NCBI GenBank assembly: GCA_029641185.1
Contig: JAPWGK010000003.1
Location: forward strand, 186,001-250,000
Length of the DNA: 64,000 bases
DNA from: Pseudofabraea citricarpa
Taxonomy: Eukaryota > Ascomycota > Leotiomycetes > Helotiales > Dermateaceae
Direction: 5' to 3'
Below are positions 1 to 11,984 of this stretch, piece after piece. Every line of letters starts with the position of its first letter. Position 1 is the first letter of the stretch. The notes beneath the pieces were generated by a model, which did no database searches, was not told where the DNA came from, and saw only the letters and a list, made by a program, of their open reading frames with translations. The position numbers were made by a program, and so were the translations under genes.

Positions 1-1443
1 GGAAACGTGAAAGGTGCCGAGGAAAGGCGTGCCCGCTAGATAGGATGCGAGGTAGGAATATGTCTTTGTGTTGGGATGAGAGAGTGCGGCCGAAGACAGA
101 AAGACTCGTCGCGCGAGCGTGAATACTGCATCGCCGAGAAGAGCCGCTATGCGTTTTGATTGCGGAGATATAGAATAGAGAGGACCGGTATTGAAGGGCG
201 AACCGGCTGCAGGATTGTCAGGGTATGTATCGACGAATCGCCTGACGTCATCTCTCGTCGCCTGCTGGAAGTAATACGTTAACAAGTAGTTGACGAGCTC
301 ATCTGTGGTGGTGATATTCGCTTGGTTGAATGCAAAAATCGTGCCTTCGTCTTCCTGATCGCCGATGATGAAGGGAACATTAGCGAAGGCGCCAGTCTGG
401 GCTGAGATCTCGGGCGACACGAGGAGAGTCTTGCCGTCTGGACGAGGCAGGTATGAAAGTGCTAGGGAAGAATATCCAAAGAGTCCCGGTACAGAGTTTG
501 CTGCGTTCAGAAAGCTGGTGTAGTCTAAGCTACGCAGGCAGTTAAGTGTGTCTGGGGCCGAGCTGCAACCGGCGTTAGCGACGACTCGGTTATAGACTGC
601 TTGGCCCTTTGGACAATCGACAGTATCTAATGTCGCGATGCTTCCACTATCCATGATGGCAGCTCGAAAAAGAGGGACGCCTTTGTAGGTATGATTGCCG
701 CCATAAAGTGCCATCTGGTCAAAGACGGATATTGCACCGGCTGACTCTCCCCAGATGGTCACTTTGCTCGGGTCGCCCCCGAATTTTGCAATGTTGTCCG
801 CTACCCATTGAAGACCTAATCGCTGATCTAACAGCCCTAAGTTGGCTGATCCATCGGCTAGGATTTCAGATCCCGGCATGAATCCAAATCCACCAGTTCG
901 GTAGTTCACTGACACGTAGATGATGGATTTGTTCTGGAGGAGTGAGGTGTTTATCAGTTCACTTCCATCATAGATCTGCGTAGACCCGAACTCGAACCCG
1001 CCACCAAAGATCCAGAACAAGACGGGTAATTTGGAGGACGGGGTTGCGAAGGAAGGTCGTTGAACATTGATGGTTAGGCAGTCTTCGCCTGCATCAGTAG
1101 CGGCTTGGAAGAAGGGATTGTTGAGCAGAGATGCCACGACATTTGCAGGTAAGAAAGAGGTGTTGGTTTGCGAAAAGAATTGTGGACAAGCTCGAGGAAT
1201 CCCCGTGGCTTGCAAAGTCCCGAGCGTCCTGGTTATGGGTTGTGGTGGTTTCAGGCGAAGATTGCCGATGGGAGGTTGTGCGTAGGGGATCCCTCTGAAA
1301 GAATCGATCCCGAGGAGGTTTGAGCCGACGACAGTTGTGTAAGAAAGGGCCACTGTTGGACGACCGAGTATTCTTCGATCTTTCGTAGGTGTGGCGAACG
1401 TGAAAGGAAGGAAAAGAATTGCAAAATTTATAAGGTGTAGCAT
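1..1443 (-). CDS. Secreted type-B carboxylesterase/lipase, 3' end outside window
   Basis: Single open frame of 481 visible codons from the ATG at 1443, running off the left edge without a stop. Residues 1-17 form a hydrophobic signal peptide ([17 protein letters not shown]). The alpha/beta-hydrolase type-B pattern is complete: GGGF oxyanion segment, GESAG nucleophile elbow with Ser234 (codon 742-744), catalytic Glu366 in EDEGTIF (346-348), and catalytic His479 in LGTFHVS (7-9). The conserved EDCL cysteine segment follows the N-terminal third. Family members are usually near 550 residues, so some 60-80 C-terminal residues are missing because of the window edge, not a mutation. No intron is needed. 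It should hydrolyse ester bonds outside the cell; the substrate (lipid, cinnamoyl or synthetic-type ester) cannot be read from the sequence. The family identity is secure. Confidence 0.93.
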   Translation of the reverse strand, partial: MLHLINFAILFLPFTFATPTKDRRILGRPTVALSYTTVVGSNLLGIDSFRGIPYAQPPIGNLRLKPPQPITRTLGTLQATGIPRACPQFFSQTNTSFLPANVVASLLNNPFFQAATDAGEDCLTINVQRPSFATPSSKLPVLFWIFGGGFEFGSTQIYDGSELINTSLLQNKSIIYVSVNYRTGGFGFMPGSEILADGSANLGLLDQRLGLQWVADNIAKFGGDPSKVTIWGESAGAISVFDQMALYGGNHTYKGVPLFRAAIMDSGSIATLDTVDCPKGQAVYNRVVANAGCSSAPDTLNCLRSLDYTSFLNAANSVPGLFGYSSLALSYLPRPDGKTLLVSPEISAQTGAFANVPFIIGDQEDEGTIFAFNQANITTTDELVNYLLTYYFQQATRDDVRRFVDTYPDNPAAGSPFNTGPLYSISPQSKRIAALLGDAVFTLARRVFLSSAALSHPNTKTYSYLASYLAGTPFLGTFHVS

Positions 1444-2115
1444 TTTGAACGATATAGGAATCTTTTGCTTGCAATTCTGAAGAATGAGCTGCCGACAGCT
1501 TGATACCAGTAATGCTGGCACTCGTCTCTCTGGTAAGGATCTCTACCCTCTTGTAACTACACCTTGTAGTACATTATGCTTATCAAGTCCACAAAAAAAA
1601 ATGAAGGATTTATGTGCTACTTATAAGGTCCCTCGCACACGATGATCGACAGAACATGAGAATCAGATGTTACGGGTGATACTGTACATGTGTAGCGAAC
1701 GCTCACTTGAGGTACTGCAGAAGCCACCTACGTGGGGGGAAGAAAGTATAACATGAACACGAACTTCGATATCTCAGCTGTGATACCCAAACTTGAAAGT
1801 AGCCTGAGAGATCTTCCGGAATAGGAAGTTTTGTTTCTAACATTATGACGGCCCGTCGCGTGTGGGCCTTTACCGAGGTGCATTCTCCACAACTGTCATC
1901 GATCTGGAATGCTGTTAGTGCCAAAATATTCCCGATAGAGTTTGTCTGGTTAGGTTTTCCGGAGATATTAAAACTTCAGAGCCTCGGTTGGGTTAAAAAT
2001 AGCTGGGTAAATATTTGTATAGACATGTGAAGCATTCCTCGTGTACAAATTTTCAAAACTGCAACAAGTCGCAGCCATACTTACAACAATTGAATCCCTC
2101 TAAAGCCTACCGTGT
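1444..2115. other. Intergenic, esterase upstream / agmatinase downstream region
   Basis: This holds the 5' region of the carboxylesterase and the 3' end of the agmatinase-like gene, both on the minus strand. Short open frames here (for example 1703-1924 minus and 1845-2030 plus) lack family resemblance and splice logic. I see no gene in it. Confidence 0.6.
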
Positions 2116-3493
2116 TCAACTTTGGATGGCTTTTGGGCTTTTCACTGGCACTTTCACCATCCACTGCAGGATCTCGTAGATTATTTCCCCAACTGCAATA
2201 CCCGTTGTTTCTGCCGCATTATCGTATACCGGCGTAAATTCCACAACGTCAGACCCGACTATTTTTAAACCGGCCTCCGATAAACCGTTAATGATTTGCA
2301 AGAGCTACATGCAAGACATTCATTAGAAGTTGCTTGTTTGTGGCGCGAAAACATCACTTACCTCTCTTGTTGTCCATCCTCCAGGTTCAATGGTGCCTGT
2401 GGCAGGCGCAAACGCAGGATCCAAGACATCAATATCAACACTGAGATATACATATTGATCTTTGACAGTTTCTACGATCTTCTTGACCACTTTATCAATC
2501 CCGAGCTTGTCAAGTTCTCTCGCACGAATATAAGAGAAGCCGCATCGGAGATCATTGGCTAGATCGTAATGCTTATCGAACATGGCACATCGTGATCCTA
2601 AATGCATATTGCTATGGTTTGACATGAGTCCTTCCTCATGGGCAATGTGTAGCATGGTTCCATGATTCACTTCAGAATATTTGGTGAGTCCACCGCCAAG
2701 TTGTTTCGGGTCCCATGTATCGAGATGACTGTCAAAGTGGAGAACAGCAACTGGACCCCACGTCGAATGAAGGGCTCGTAAAATGGGAAGAGCTATATCT
2801 ATAAGTGACAATCAAAAGGGCTATGCTCCAGACTTACTAATGGTATGATCTCCACCAATACTAATAATTCTTACTGCATCTGCGACAGAATTATTCTTTG
2901 CCTTTTGGTTATTGAGGACTTTCATTCCCTTCTCAAGTTCGTGAATGGCAACCAGTTTATCAAATGGTGTGTTGGCTATATCTCCACAATCAACAACAGT
3001 TGCCCAGTCTCGAAAAGGGTTGACCAGATGATCCATACTGCGAAACATCAGGATTTGTTTCCCACTTCCAATCTTGTACTTACCTCCATCCCGCAGAAGG
3101 ACTTATCCGTCTAGCTCCTTGCCTGGCTCCATTGGGACCAAATCTTGCACCTGGTCGATAAGAGACCCCCAAATCGAAAGGATGACCAACAATGGCAATA
3201 TCAAAAGTGTTGTCTGCATCGGCAGCAAAGCAGTTGGTGTAATCTAGATGAGCAAATGTGCCAAGACCCGAGAAAGGTAGATCATCCTCAAATCCACGCA
3301 TATTATAAGTTGGTGGCAGCGAAACCGGTTCTGGTAAATTCTGGGCATCGAAGCTCTTCCGACCAAATATTGATGACTGTAAGAATGAGGGTAATTTGCT
3401 TTCTTCAAGAACTCTTTGCGATGCTGCTACCACTGGTACCAGGCTTGATACCGAGTAGAGTACCGCCAAGCATTCAAGAGTCAATCGAGCCAT
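2116..3493 (-). CDS. Secreted agmatinase-like ureohydrolase
   Basis: Four exons on the minus strand: 3493-3084, 3037-2838, 2792-2362 and 2304-2116, encoding 409 residues. Introns are 45-57 bp with GTAAG donors and AG acceptors, and all junctions keep phase. The arginase/agmatinase fold is clear. It has the GGDHT metal-ligand segment (exon 2), HFDSHLDTWDP and SVDIDVLDPAFAP (exon 3), which together supply the His and Asp ligands of a binuclear manganese centre. The family's end pattern (GSDVVEFTPVYDNAAETT) is in exon 4. The first 24 residues look like a signal peptide, so the protein probably enters the secretory pathway, unlike cytosolic arginases. The expected reaction is hydrolysis of a guanidino compound such as agmatine to urea plus an amine. 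The exact guanidino substrate is open. The gene is divergent from the calpain gene, about 735 bp apart. Confidence 0.9.
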
Positions 3494-4228
3494 GATTTAT
3501 CTCCGCTGAACAACACAAAGACCAGATGAAAATGAAAACACTTAGAAAAGAGGAAAGGATATGTAATTCTTACACCTTTATACTGACTTCATGTCATGGC
3601 TGTTGGGCCCCTCGGCCTCCTCGAACCACAAGAGACTAATCCCAGGTCGGAAAGTGCAGCCGACTCTGAGAGTGGGAGAGATAATGACGATGCACACTTA
3701 ACCTAAATGACTAAGTGATTCAGGACACTTAGTAACTAGAATCTGGTCTTCATGTCGCTGGATGTTTTGTTTCAATTTACCAGATATGAAACTGGAAGAA
3801 GCAATTCAGGTGCATTTCACATCGTGATAAGCTGGCGATCGAGTGAACCAATCACATGCCAGTACTCGTAATACAATGTCTCCACCACGGACCGCCCCCA
3901 ACTTCCCCAACCTCCTCCACGACTCACAACTCTCATTGTCATGATTGCGCACCATCATTGGAAGGCATACGGTATTCTGGCTCTATTCTGCAATGATGCC
4001 GCTCTACAACTTGCGAGAGGCTTGCCATGATAAGCGCTAAGGTATGATATCGATGCTGCTTATTATTGAGTTGGCAGTTCAGCCCAAATCCTGAAGCATT
4101 AAAGCAGCTTCTGCGGCCATTCTCCTTCTCCAGTCTTTCCCTCTACGTTACCGGCATCTCAGTAAGTAAAGCAGTAACGGCCTTGCACCTTCCCTTAAAC
4201 CTTGAAACCTTTCATTGAACTCTCCATC
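3494..4228. other. Divergent promoter region between ureohydrolase and calpain genes
   Basis: About 735 bp separate two divergent start codons. The calpain side carries CT-rich sequence just before the ATG (4120-4200), a common feature of fungal 5' leaders. No coding frame was recognised. Confidence 0.6.
3577..3582 (-). promoter_or_regulatory. TATA-like box upstream of the agmatinase-like gene
   Basis: TATAAA on the minus strand lies 84-89 bp upstream of the ATG at 3493, a normal fungal spacing. The call rests on motif and position only. Confidence 0.4.
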
Positions 4229-7149
4229 ATGCCCCACCATCACCATCACAGGTCTTCGAGCTCAAGCCGCTCTACATCTACAACGCCATCATTATCCTCG
4301 TATACCTCAGAATTGCCAGCTTGGAGAATGAAAAAACAAGCCCCACAAGATTCAATCGATGAGTTTTGGGCAAAGTTCAGCTCTAAAACTCCTGGTCGAG
4401 GTCAGTCACAACTTTCACTTGGTCTTCGACTTATACTGAATACCCGTCACAGTATCCAATATCTTACCCAAGAATGTTTATTCGAAGAGAGCTAGCGAAG
4501 CCGCATCGAAGTGCTGCGTGGTGAACGGTGAAAATGCAATCGCATCATACACAGAGGCAGTTGAAAGTTGCAAGGCGAAGGTGGAACAAATTATTAAAGA
4601 ATGTCGACGTGTGAACCAGAAATATCGCGATCCTCACTTCGATATCGAATTCGATCTGAAATGGCATAGGAGAGATTGTCTCGATCCTCTGGGGAGCAAC
4701 AACACGGAGCAGGACTCGAACTTCAGTCCGCAATCGGTCAAGAGAGTTGGGGACATATTCGACAACCCTAAATTCTACATCGATGGTCCTACCGCAAACG
4801 ATGTACGCCAAGGCAATGATGGCGACTGCTGGTTTTTGGCAGCGTTGTGCACACTTGGAAATAAGAAAGATCTCATCGAGCGAGTTTGTGTTGCAAGGGA
4901 CGAGATCATCGGCGTGTATGGTTTTGTTTTCAATCGAGATGGCGAGTGGATATCGGAAGTTATTGATGACAAGCTTTACCTCACAAAGCCAGATTATGAC
5001 GAAGGTAACATGGAACGAGTTCTCTTCGAGGATCGCACGCGAATCAACTCCGAAGAGGAATATCGCAAAATTTACCAGAGCAATTCTGGCGCTTTGTATT
5101 TTGCACAGTGTCAAGATCCGAATGAGACATGGTTGCCTCTGTTAGAAAAGGCATATGCCAAAGCGCATGGTGTAAGTAAGATCAAGTTCATACTAAGTTC
5201 CCTGCTGATTATGCAAAGGACTACACTTCAATAGAAGGTGGCTTCACAGGCGAAGGCCTTGAGGATTTGACAGGCGGTGTCACGACAGAAATTCTTACGA
5301 CAGATATCCTGGACAAGAACAAGTTTTGGGCGGACGAGCTTATGAAAGTGAATGATGAGTTTCTTTTCGGATGTGCGACTGGAATCTTCAGTAGTTGGGG
5401 AACTTGGGGTGATCGCAAAGGGATTTACGAGGGGCATGCATACTCAATTATGAAGGCCGTAGAAATTGATAATAAACGCCTCTTACTTTTAAAGAATCCC
5501 TGGGGCAAAGGGGAATGGAGTGGTCCTTGGAGTAAGTTCTCTCCGAGACAAACGTGTGGATCGTAACTGATATACATTAGGTGATGGGAGCAAAGAATGG
5601 ACTCCATATTGGATGGAGAAACTTGACCACAAATTCGGCGATGATGGCGCTTTTTGGATTTTGTACGAAGACCTTCTTCGAAAATATCAATGCTTCGACC
5701 GCACCAGATTGTTTTCGGACGAGTGGAAGGTTTCTCAACAGTGGACGTCAGTTCAAATTCCATGGACTGTCGATTATCTCGATACCAAGTTTTCCTTTAC
5801 GCTGGAAAAGAAAGTCCCTGTGGTTATTGTACTTTCGCAGGTGAGCTCATGTTGTCTAGCCATGAAGGCAAAGCTAACGTTTCCAGCTTGATGATCGATA
5901 CTTTAAAGGCTTCGATGGCCAATATTGGTATGAACTCCAATTCCGTGTTCACAAACTCGGCGAAGAGGATTATATAGTACGGAGCCACGACAACTACTGT
6001 ATGAATCGTTCAGTTTCGGTCGAGCTCGAACTTGAAGCTGGTGAGTATCATGTCTTAGTTAAGATTCAAGCCCAACGCAATCTCAAGGCCAAGACCATCG
6101 AGGATGTGATTCGTGAAAATTGCAGAAACCGTCGCGACAAGCTTCTACGGATTGGTTTTACATATGACCTAGCCCATTCGAAGGGCGAGGTGATCGAGAC
6201 AGAGGAAGAAAAGAAAGGCAAGAAGGCGGCGGAGGAGAAAAAGAAGGAGAAGGAGAGAAAGGAAGTCCGTGAGAGACTGTTGAAGGAAAAGAAGAAGAGA
6301 AGACATATTGCAGTGAAGGAGAAGAGAAAAATCAAGGCTGCAAAAGCGAAGCGAGACGCCAAAGCTGCAGAAAGAGCAGAGAAACGAAAGGCTGATCAGG
6401 AGTTGGCGGACAAGCAAAAGAATGAAGATTCAAAACATGGGAAGGAGAAAAACGAGAAGGCAGACAATTCTGAAAAGGAAAAGGGGGTTCAAAGCGAGGA
6501 GATTGTCGATGTTTCGAAAATTAAGATAGAAGAGATTCCACCGAGCAAAGAACCCGCCAAAGAGGACAACCCAAAACTTACCGATGTCAAAGAGCCATCA
6601 CCAGAAGTTACAGAAAAGCTGGCTTCATTGACTATCAGCACTGCACCACCGGCTCTTCATTCGGAAGCAAGTGCCGACACTGTTGAGATTCGTATCAATG
6701 GTCATCCTGTCTCAGCACCTCCTTCTTCAATTGGTGACTTCGATGACTTTTCAGACACTGATTCTGCTGTTTCTGATATTACAATTGGTGAAGTTGACGA
6801 GGAAATTGAAATTGCAGCTAGAGAAGATAATGGGCCACTTCAGCCTCTCGGACCAGCACCACCTCCTCCAGAAGAGGAAGAAGATGAGTTTTCAAAAGAC
6901 CCGTGGAATGCTGTCGCTGTTGTTGGATTGAGAGTATACAGCAAGGGTGGCGATGTGAGCATCAAAGTTATAAGACCAAAGACTTGGGAAGAAGATGATA
7001 AGGAACAGCAGTTGGATGTGGATGATAGTGCGGCTGATGCTACAAAAAAGACTGAAGTTGCTCCTCCAGTCACTGACGTCGACAGGGACAAGGTGGATCA
7101 GAAACTCGAGGCTGCTGTTGAGAAAGTTGGGGAACAGAAGCAGGGATAG
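4229..7149 (+). CDS. Calpain-family cysteine protease with charged C-terminal extension
   Basis: Five exons: 4229-4400, 4453-5171, 5219-5531, 5581-5840 and 5887-7149, giving 908 residues. Introns are 46-52 bp, GT..AG, and phase-consistent. The catalytic domain spans about residues 110-430, with Cys183 in GDCWFLAAL, His370 in EGHAYSI and Asn390 in LKNPWGKGEWSG, so the papain-type triad is intact. A C2-like/domain III segment follows (about 440-560). After it comes a Lys/Glu-rich, probably coiled-coil stretch (about 590-700) and an acidic, proline-rich tail ending with a DPWNAVAVVGLRVYSKGG block. The N-terminus begins MPHHHHHR and is then Ser/Thr-rich. The ATG at 4229 was chosen because the frame upstream has no other ATG and the exon splices correctly. 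It lacks the arrangement expected of PalB/Rim13, so a role in pH signalling is not implied. Substrates are unknown. Confidence 0.92.
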
Positions 7150-7869
7150 TTGTAGATTATAGGGTTCGTCAAAGCCGAAGATTCATTCACAAGTAACATT
7201 CTACCCCGTTGACAACAGACTTTCCGGGCAAAATTAGTGAGCGGTATTTGTGGCTTGTGTAATGTGCAGTTAAAGTCTACTCTCATTGGTGGACTTTGTA
7301 TTGGACGGGGTGAGCCTTTTTTCAAAAGTTAATTGATTGGGTAGGAAATCCTGTGCTGTTACAGACGCTCTCCAGCCGGTCCACATGTACAACACTCCAC
7401 GCCCTCAAACCTGCTTGATATTTTTATCTTTCCCGCCTGCATGACAACCCTTGTTATACTTCGCTATGGGTCCCAAATCTCTGGTGTTTTCGAGCGTTCT
7501 CGAGAATCGCACTCTTTTTTCTTAATGTCACTCGCAGAAGATTTCTACCCCGATAGGCTATGGAAGAGGAAATTCACTGGATGGATCGGCTTCAAGATAT
7601 CATATTATCAAGGCATGAATATGATTATATTTTTGATTGATTCTTGTGAACAAGGCTGGCTCTACTAAGCGACCTGCAGCCAAGGTACGGCTGAAGAAGA
7701 TATTAAATGGGATTTGGGGGCCAGTCCGATAACAAGCAATACTCCATACTGCCCACCCACCCACTACAAAACTACAGCCGTGGAATCTGCCTGCTCGTAT
7801 TTTAAAGTTCGATCTTTTCCACTTCTTTTGAAGCGCTCCCGTCCGTCTTACTTTAGCCTAACCTGGAAG
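7150..7869 (+). other. Intergenic, no gene recognised
   Basis: This follows the calpain stop codon and precedes the start codon of the membrane-protein pseudogene. Open frames here are short and unlike any family I know. Confidence 0.55.
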
Positions 7870-9754
7870 ATGCATATGTATCAGTTCACTTACAGCCTCT
7901 CGCGGCCGTATTCCCAACGATGGTTTACAGTTTCTGCTATCGCTATCTTGACGATTTTCGTCGTCATGTTCTCTCTACTGAACCTTATTCTTGATGGCTA
8001 TAATCTTAAGTATGTCGGGTACTATGCGTCATGCAGGATATAATGGCTAAGTGTGTGATTTAGCGTTATTTACTCGACGAATCCTAATGCGACCGTTGGT
8101 AAGAAAATGTGGTAGGATCGCAATGGGTTAGGTATAATTAATAAGATGCTTCTTATTCGATCTAGATGGTTTCTTGGTTGAATCTAGACGTCTAATTTCT
8201 GGCGTAGCCTGTGCCGACATGTACAAGCAGAGAAATTTCACTTCAGCAAGGTGATTCCCATTTTCAAAACTCGTTTAGTTGTTATCTTATATGAAACTTA
8301 GAGTTCTTTACCAGCAATCTGGGCTTACCTACCGCCTTACTAATGTGCACACCTCGGTTGTAGACAAGGATATACCAGACTTGTCTCCTTTTTTCTCGTA
8401 CCATAACAATGTTCTTGAAAACTGCAGTGTCAACTATATAATCATCTAGCTGGAGTCTGCCGAGCGTACAACGGAGCAGATAGCTGCCTCACGATGTGGT
8501 CCTACAGCGTCGGTGAGTTTTGAGATTTGTTTATTGTATTTTATATAATATGGTTCTGTGAAGCGGAATGTTACAATGCCAGTAGCTAATGTTGTAATAA
8601 TTTCAGGGATCCATTGGTTGTTTTGTGAATAACGGGCCAGTCCCTACCATGCTGAATTTGACGGTTGATTATGATTTACTACCTCGAATGGTCTCCTTCT
8701 GAGATGCTAATCCTCCTCAATACCCCGAACGGATATCTAAGTTCTTACGAACCGATCGTGAGCAGAGCCCGGTAATGTGGTGGGTGGAGACATTATTGTA
8801 AACATCCCTTCTCCTCTCCTTCTCATGAAATACTAACTTGCAAAATAGGTCGAACAACTGGGTTCTGCTTTCGAAAGATGCTGAACGTAATATGGGAGAA
8901 GAAAACTTAGTCAAGGGTACTTTGAGTAAGAATTTGCTCCCTCATTCTATGATTACATAGACGTTCATAACTTACATTTCAGACCTGCAGCCTAGCACAG
9001 GTACGGAAGATATCATGGACCACGATTTCTTCGACTTGCAATTCCACTTCCTTAAAGAAACGGGTAGCATATACTTCAACCCAAGAGGTCAAACGCTTGA
9101 CTGGCTGGTAGAAACCGAAAGAGCTCCTAACTTGTGGGTATCTATGGACGCATTCGCAAAGGTGTTCTACAGCGCGGTCGTGGCCGATCTGGGTCAAAAT
9201 CAGCAGCCTAACATCTTCCTCAACGAGAACACGTTGGAGCATTTCTCGGAGGGATTTACGAAAACTCTTTCAAAGTGGCCGTTGGGACGCCCCAGGCAAG
9301 AAAGCTACGAAGTTCTAAAAGACCCATCAGAACAGATTGTCATCAAACCTGCAACTATCTATTCCAATTATCTCTGTCAAGTTCCAAAGATCAAATCGAG
9401 TGGCCCGCTTTTACTTTCAATCATACTTGCAAACTTTGTCTTTCTGTCCGCTGTGTGGAAGATAATGACGCTGAGCGCAACATGGATAGAAATAAGGAAT
9501 AACCCTCAAGGTGAGCTCCGTGTGAAGCTTCTTGGAAATGCGCTGACTTTGCTACCTTCATAGCCGACTATTGTATCGGCTGTGTAACAGCACATAATAA
9601 TGATAATCTAGAAGGTTCTCCATTAGGAAGCCCTCTTACTCATCGTGGGGATAGCCAGTTGAAGCTCCCGAGCGTTGATGCATTCGAGTTGATAGAAAGT
9701 CCAGCTATGCGAACTTCGTCGTTTAGAGAGCATGAAACTCTGTTGTCGAGGTAA
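7870..9754 (+). pseudogene. Membrane-protein pseudogene with intact splice sites and two in-frame stops
   Basis: Eight exons can be joined in a consistent phase: 7870-8009, 8064-8098, 8166-8250, 8302-8512, 8607-8797, 8849-8925, 8983-9510 and 9564-9754. All have GT..AG borders, for 486 codons. The product resembles a family of uncharacterised fungal membrane proteins: an N-terminal transmembrane helix (about residues 17-42), a long extracellular-type region with Cys and N-glycosylation sequons, then a second helix near LLLSIILANFVFLSAVW. The order of conserved pieces (YSTNPNATV, NNVLENCSVN, LNLTVDYD, DIMDHDFFD, NYLCQVPK) fits that family as I recall it. Two stops break the frame: TAG at 8447-8449 in exon 4 and TGA at 8700-8702 in exon 5. 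The second could be removed by an extra 51-bp intron (GTCTCC..TAAG), but the first cannot. Everything downstream is well preserved, so inactivation looks recent. Function is unknown. Confidence 0.72.
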
Positions 9755-10607
9755 TTGATCCTATCCGAAAAATTGTATAAATACATCATCAAGATCTGTT
9801 TGTTCTTTTTTGGGGGCTCTTGTTTCTCTTGGTCTGCAACTTTTGTCTTGTCGCCTGTAAATCTTATACGAATTGGGCAGGTTTTCTTTTTTCCGTGGGG
9901 GCTATGAAAATTACCTTGCATGCGCGCAGCTTACCGGTTAAATCCACTTCTCGCGAGATATTTCACATCTTCACGGGAACTCGGCACTTGGGATGCATGT
10001 GTTAGTCGAATGATAATCTATCCTAATGAGAATGAAGATTGCAAAGCGAGGGGAACTGAAAGGGAAGTAACGATCGATGAGATCTTGATTATTCGCAGGA
10101 ATTTTAGCGATTAAATTGAGTGTATGGTGAGGAATTCAACGATTGTCGTCTTGGCAAATGCCGGCGAAGAGTTCAAATAGCCTTATCTACATACCTATGC
10201 ACCATTATCTAGTTTCGGGACTTCCTTCAGGGATATCTTTCAGCTTACTGCTCGACTAGGTAATTGATAAGCTTTCGCGCCACAACCGCTACCAGATCTA
10301 TTTCTATTTATAATGCCGGTCAGCTTCGTGCTACTCTGTGGAGTACAATGTCAGCATATATTCTGTGATGACCTCTTGAGCCTTGCAAATGATCCTTCTC
10401 ATCTCTTTTCTCTTCGGGTTAACAACACGACATTGGGAGGGATTTATTGGGAAAGGTGGATTTCAAGCGAATCAATAAGACTCTAAACTCAAGAACCCAA
10501 AGAGGTCTTCAACAAAGGTGTGCAATCGTGATCGGTTTTGGGTAGATGAAAGCTGAGAATTGCAGAGGTCACAATCTCTCACAATTCCATGATCAACAAA
10601 CTCCAAA
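9755..10607. other. Intergenic, upstream region of the membrane-protein gene
   Basis: It contains no recognisable coding sequence. It probably holds the promoter of the gene starting at 10608. Confidence 0.55.
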
Positions 10608-11984
10608 ATGACGGCACTTCATCGCGAATTTTTTCTTTTCGCCGTACTATTGCTGGCTCATACATCACTTGCGCAGGACGAGTCCAGCCCTTCAAAAGAT
10701 GACGCTCGGGAAGGTTGGACGGCACCTCCAGAAAAACGAGGCACGATCGATATCCTATGGTCATGCCTTTCCACGATATTCATTTGCATCTGGGCCTCGC
10801 TTCACCTCAATGTCCCAGGACCTGGAGAACACTGGATCTGGCAATTTCTGCGAAAACTTAAATGGGCACTATTCACGGCAATTGTGCCAGAGTTTGTTCT
10901 GTGGTTAGCCACTACGGAACTTGGCCAATGCTGGGTGCTAGTTAGATTGATGAGAGCTAAAGGCTATCCGTGCTGGACTATGTCTCAGAGCTTTGCTGTC
11001 TCTATGGGTGCTGTCTCAATTGAATATTCGGATGAGGTCGCTGCGCCTATTTCGTTGTATGACTTTTGGCGCCTGATAAAAAATGACGACTTGCTTACGT
11101 CGAAGGACGTCAGTTTCGCTACAGTACGGCAGAACTTATACGGGCAAGGTATAGCTACAAGGTGGCCCAGTTACTCTAGTGCTCTGGCGTCAGAACCGGT
11201 GCCGTTACAAGAGCTTGAAGATAAGAGCAAAGCCGACGCTTTTGTACGACTGGTAGCATGCTTACAAGCCATTTGGCTTGTTGTTCAATGCATTGGGCGC
11301 CAAATAGAAAAATTACCCGTGGCTCCTCTCGAAGTTATGGCAATAGCATATGTAACTGTTGGCTTGTTATTATATGTGGCGTGGTGGGATAAGCCTCTTG
11401 ACGTAGGAACGCCATTCGTCATCCGTTGCAGGAAAGCCTCCTCGTCGGTTCTGGGCGACTCAGCAAATATTCCAACGCGAGTCAAAAATGACAGCGTGGG
11501 TTTTGGCGATTGCTGGGAAGCAGACATCGAAGACGACATCCGTTCAATCATCACACGCAAGAGAACTGAAGGCTCCACGGAGTGGTTCGAGATGCATGTG
11601 CTGAACCAATTGCTGAAGGAATTCTGGTCGGAGGCAAGGAATTTTCTCATTGAAGGCTTGATCTTTATTTTTGCTGGAACGACTTTTGGAGCAGTGCATA
11701 TTGCAGCATGGAACTTTCCATTTGCTACGTGGCAGGAAACTCTACTCTGGCGCATTGCCGCTGCTGCTGCAACCGGCCTGCTTCCGCTTTATTGGGCTTT
11801 ATCCTTCCTCGACAGATATGCAAAATTGAAATGGTTGGAGAACTTGCAATTATGGATACTAACGATACCATATGTTGTTTTTCGGCTATATCTCCTGGTA
11901 GCGCCTTTCGTCGCTCTTCGTTCAATGCCTGTTGGGACCTACGACAACTATCAGTGGTCAAGCTATGTTCCTCATATTCTCTGA
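10608..11984 (+). CDS. Multi-pass membrane protein of an uncharacterised fungal family
   Basis: Single-exon frame of 458 residues from the first ATG. A signal peptide-like N-terminus (MTALHREFFLFAVLLLAHTSLAQ) is followed by the family's typical opening (GTIDILWSC, then LHLNVP). Hydrophobic helices lie near residues 48-66, 83-105, 208-228, 243-260, 345-368, 376-398 and 412-435, suggesting six or seven passes. A hydrophilic loop rich in acidic and basic residues lies between about 270 and 340. I know this as a family of unannotated membrane proteins that is expanded in filamentous ascomycetes; no reaction is known. It sits directly after a broken copy of a different membrane-protein family on the same strand. 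Start and stop are unambiguous. The function remains open. Confidence 0.85.
   Translation: MTALHREFFLFAVLLLAHTSLAQDESSPSKDDAREGWTAPPEKRGTIDILWSCLSTIFICIWASLHLNVPGPGEHWIWQFLRKLKWALFTAIVPEFVLWLATTELGQCWVLVRLMRAKGYPCWTMSQSFAVSMGAVSIEYSDEVAAPISLYDFWRLIKNDDLLTSKDVSFATVRQNLYGQGIATRWPSYSSALASEPVPLQELEDKSKADAFVRLVACLQAIWLVVQCIGRQIEKLPVAPLEVMAIAYVTVGLLLYVAWWDKPLDVGTPFVIRCRKASSSVLGDSANIPTRVKNDSVGFGDCWEADIEDDIRSIITRKRTEGSTEWFEMHVLNQLLKEFWSEARNFLIEGLIFIFAGTTFGAVHIAAWNFPFATWQETLLWRIAAAAATGLLPLYWALSFLDRYAKLKWLENLQLWILTIPYVVFRLYLLVAPFVALRSMPVGTYDNYQWSSYVPHIL

Noticed and set aside
4545..5114. 189-codon minus-strand frame inside the calpain gene
   Set aside because: Lies antisense to the catalytic domain, with no protein family resemblance.
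8690..8740. Possible extra 51-bp intron (GTCTCC..TAAG) rescuing exon 5 of the membrane-protein pseudogene
   Set aside because: It would remove the TGA in phase, but the stop in exon 4 would remain and the donor is poor, so the pseudogene call stands.
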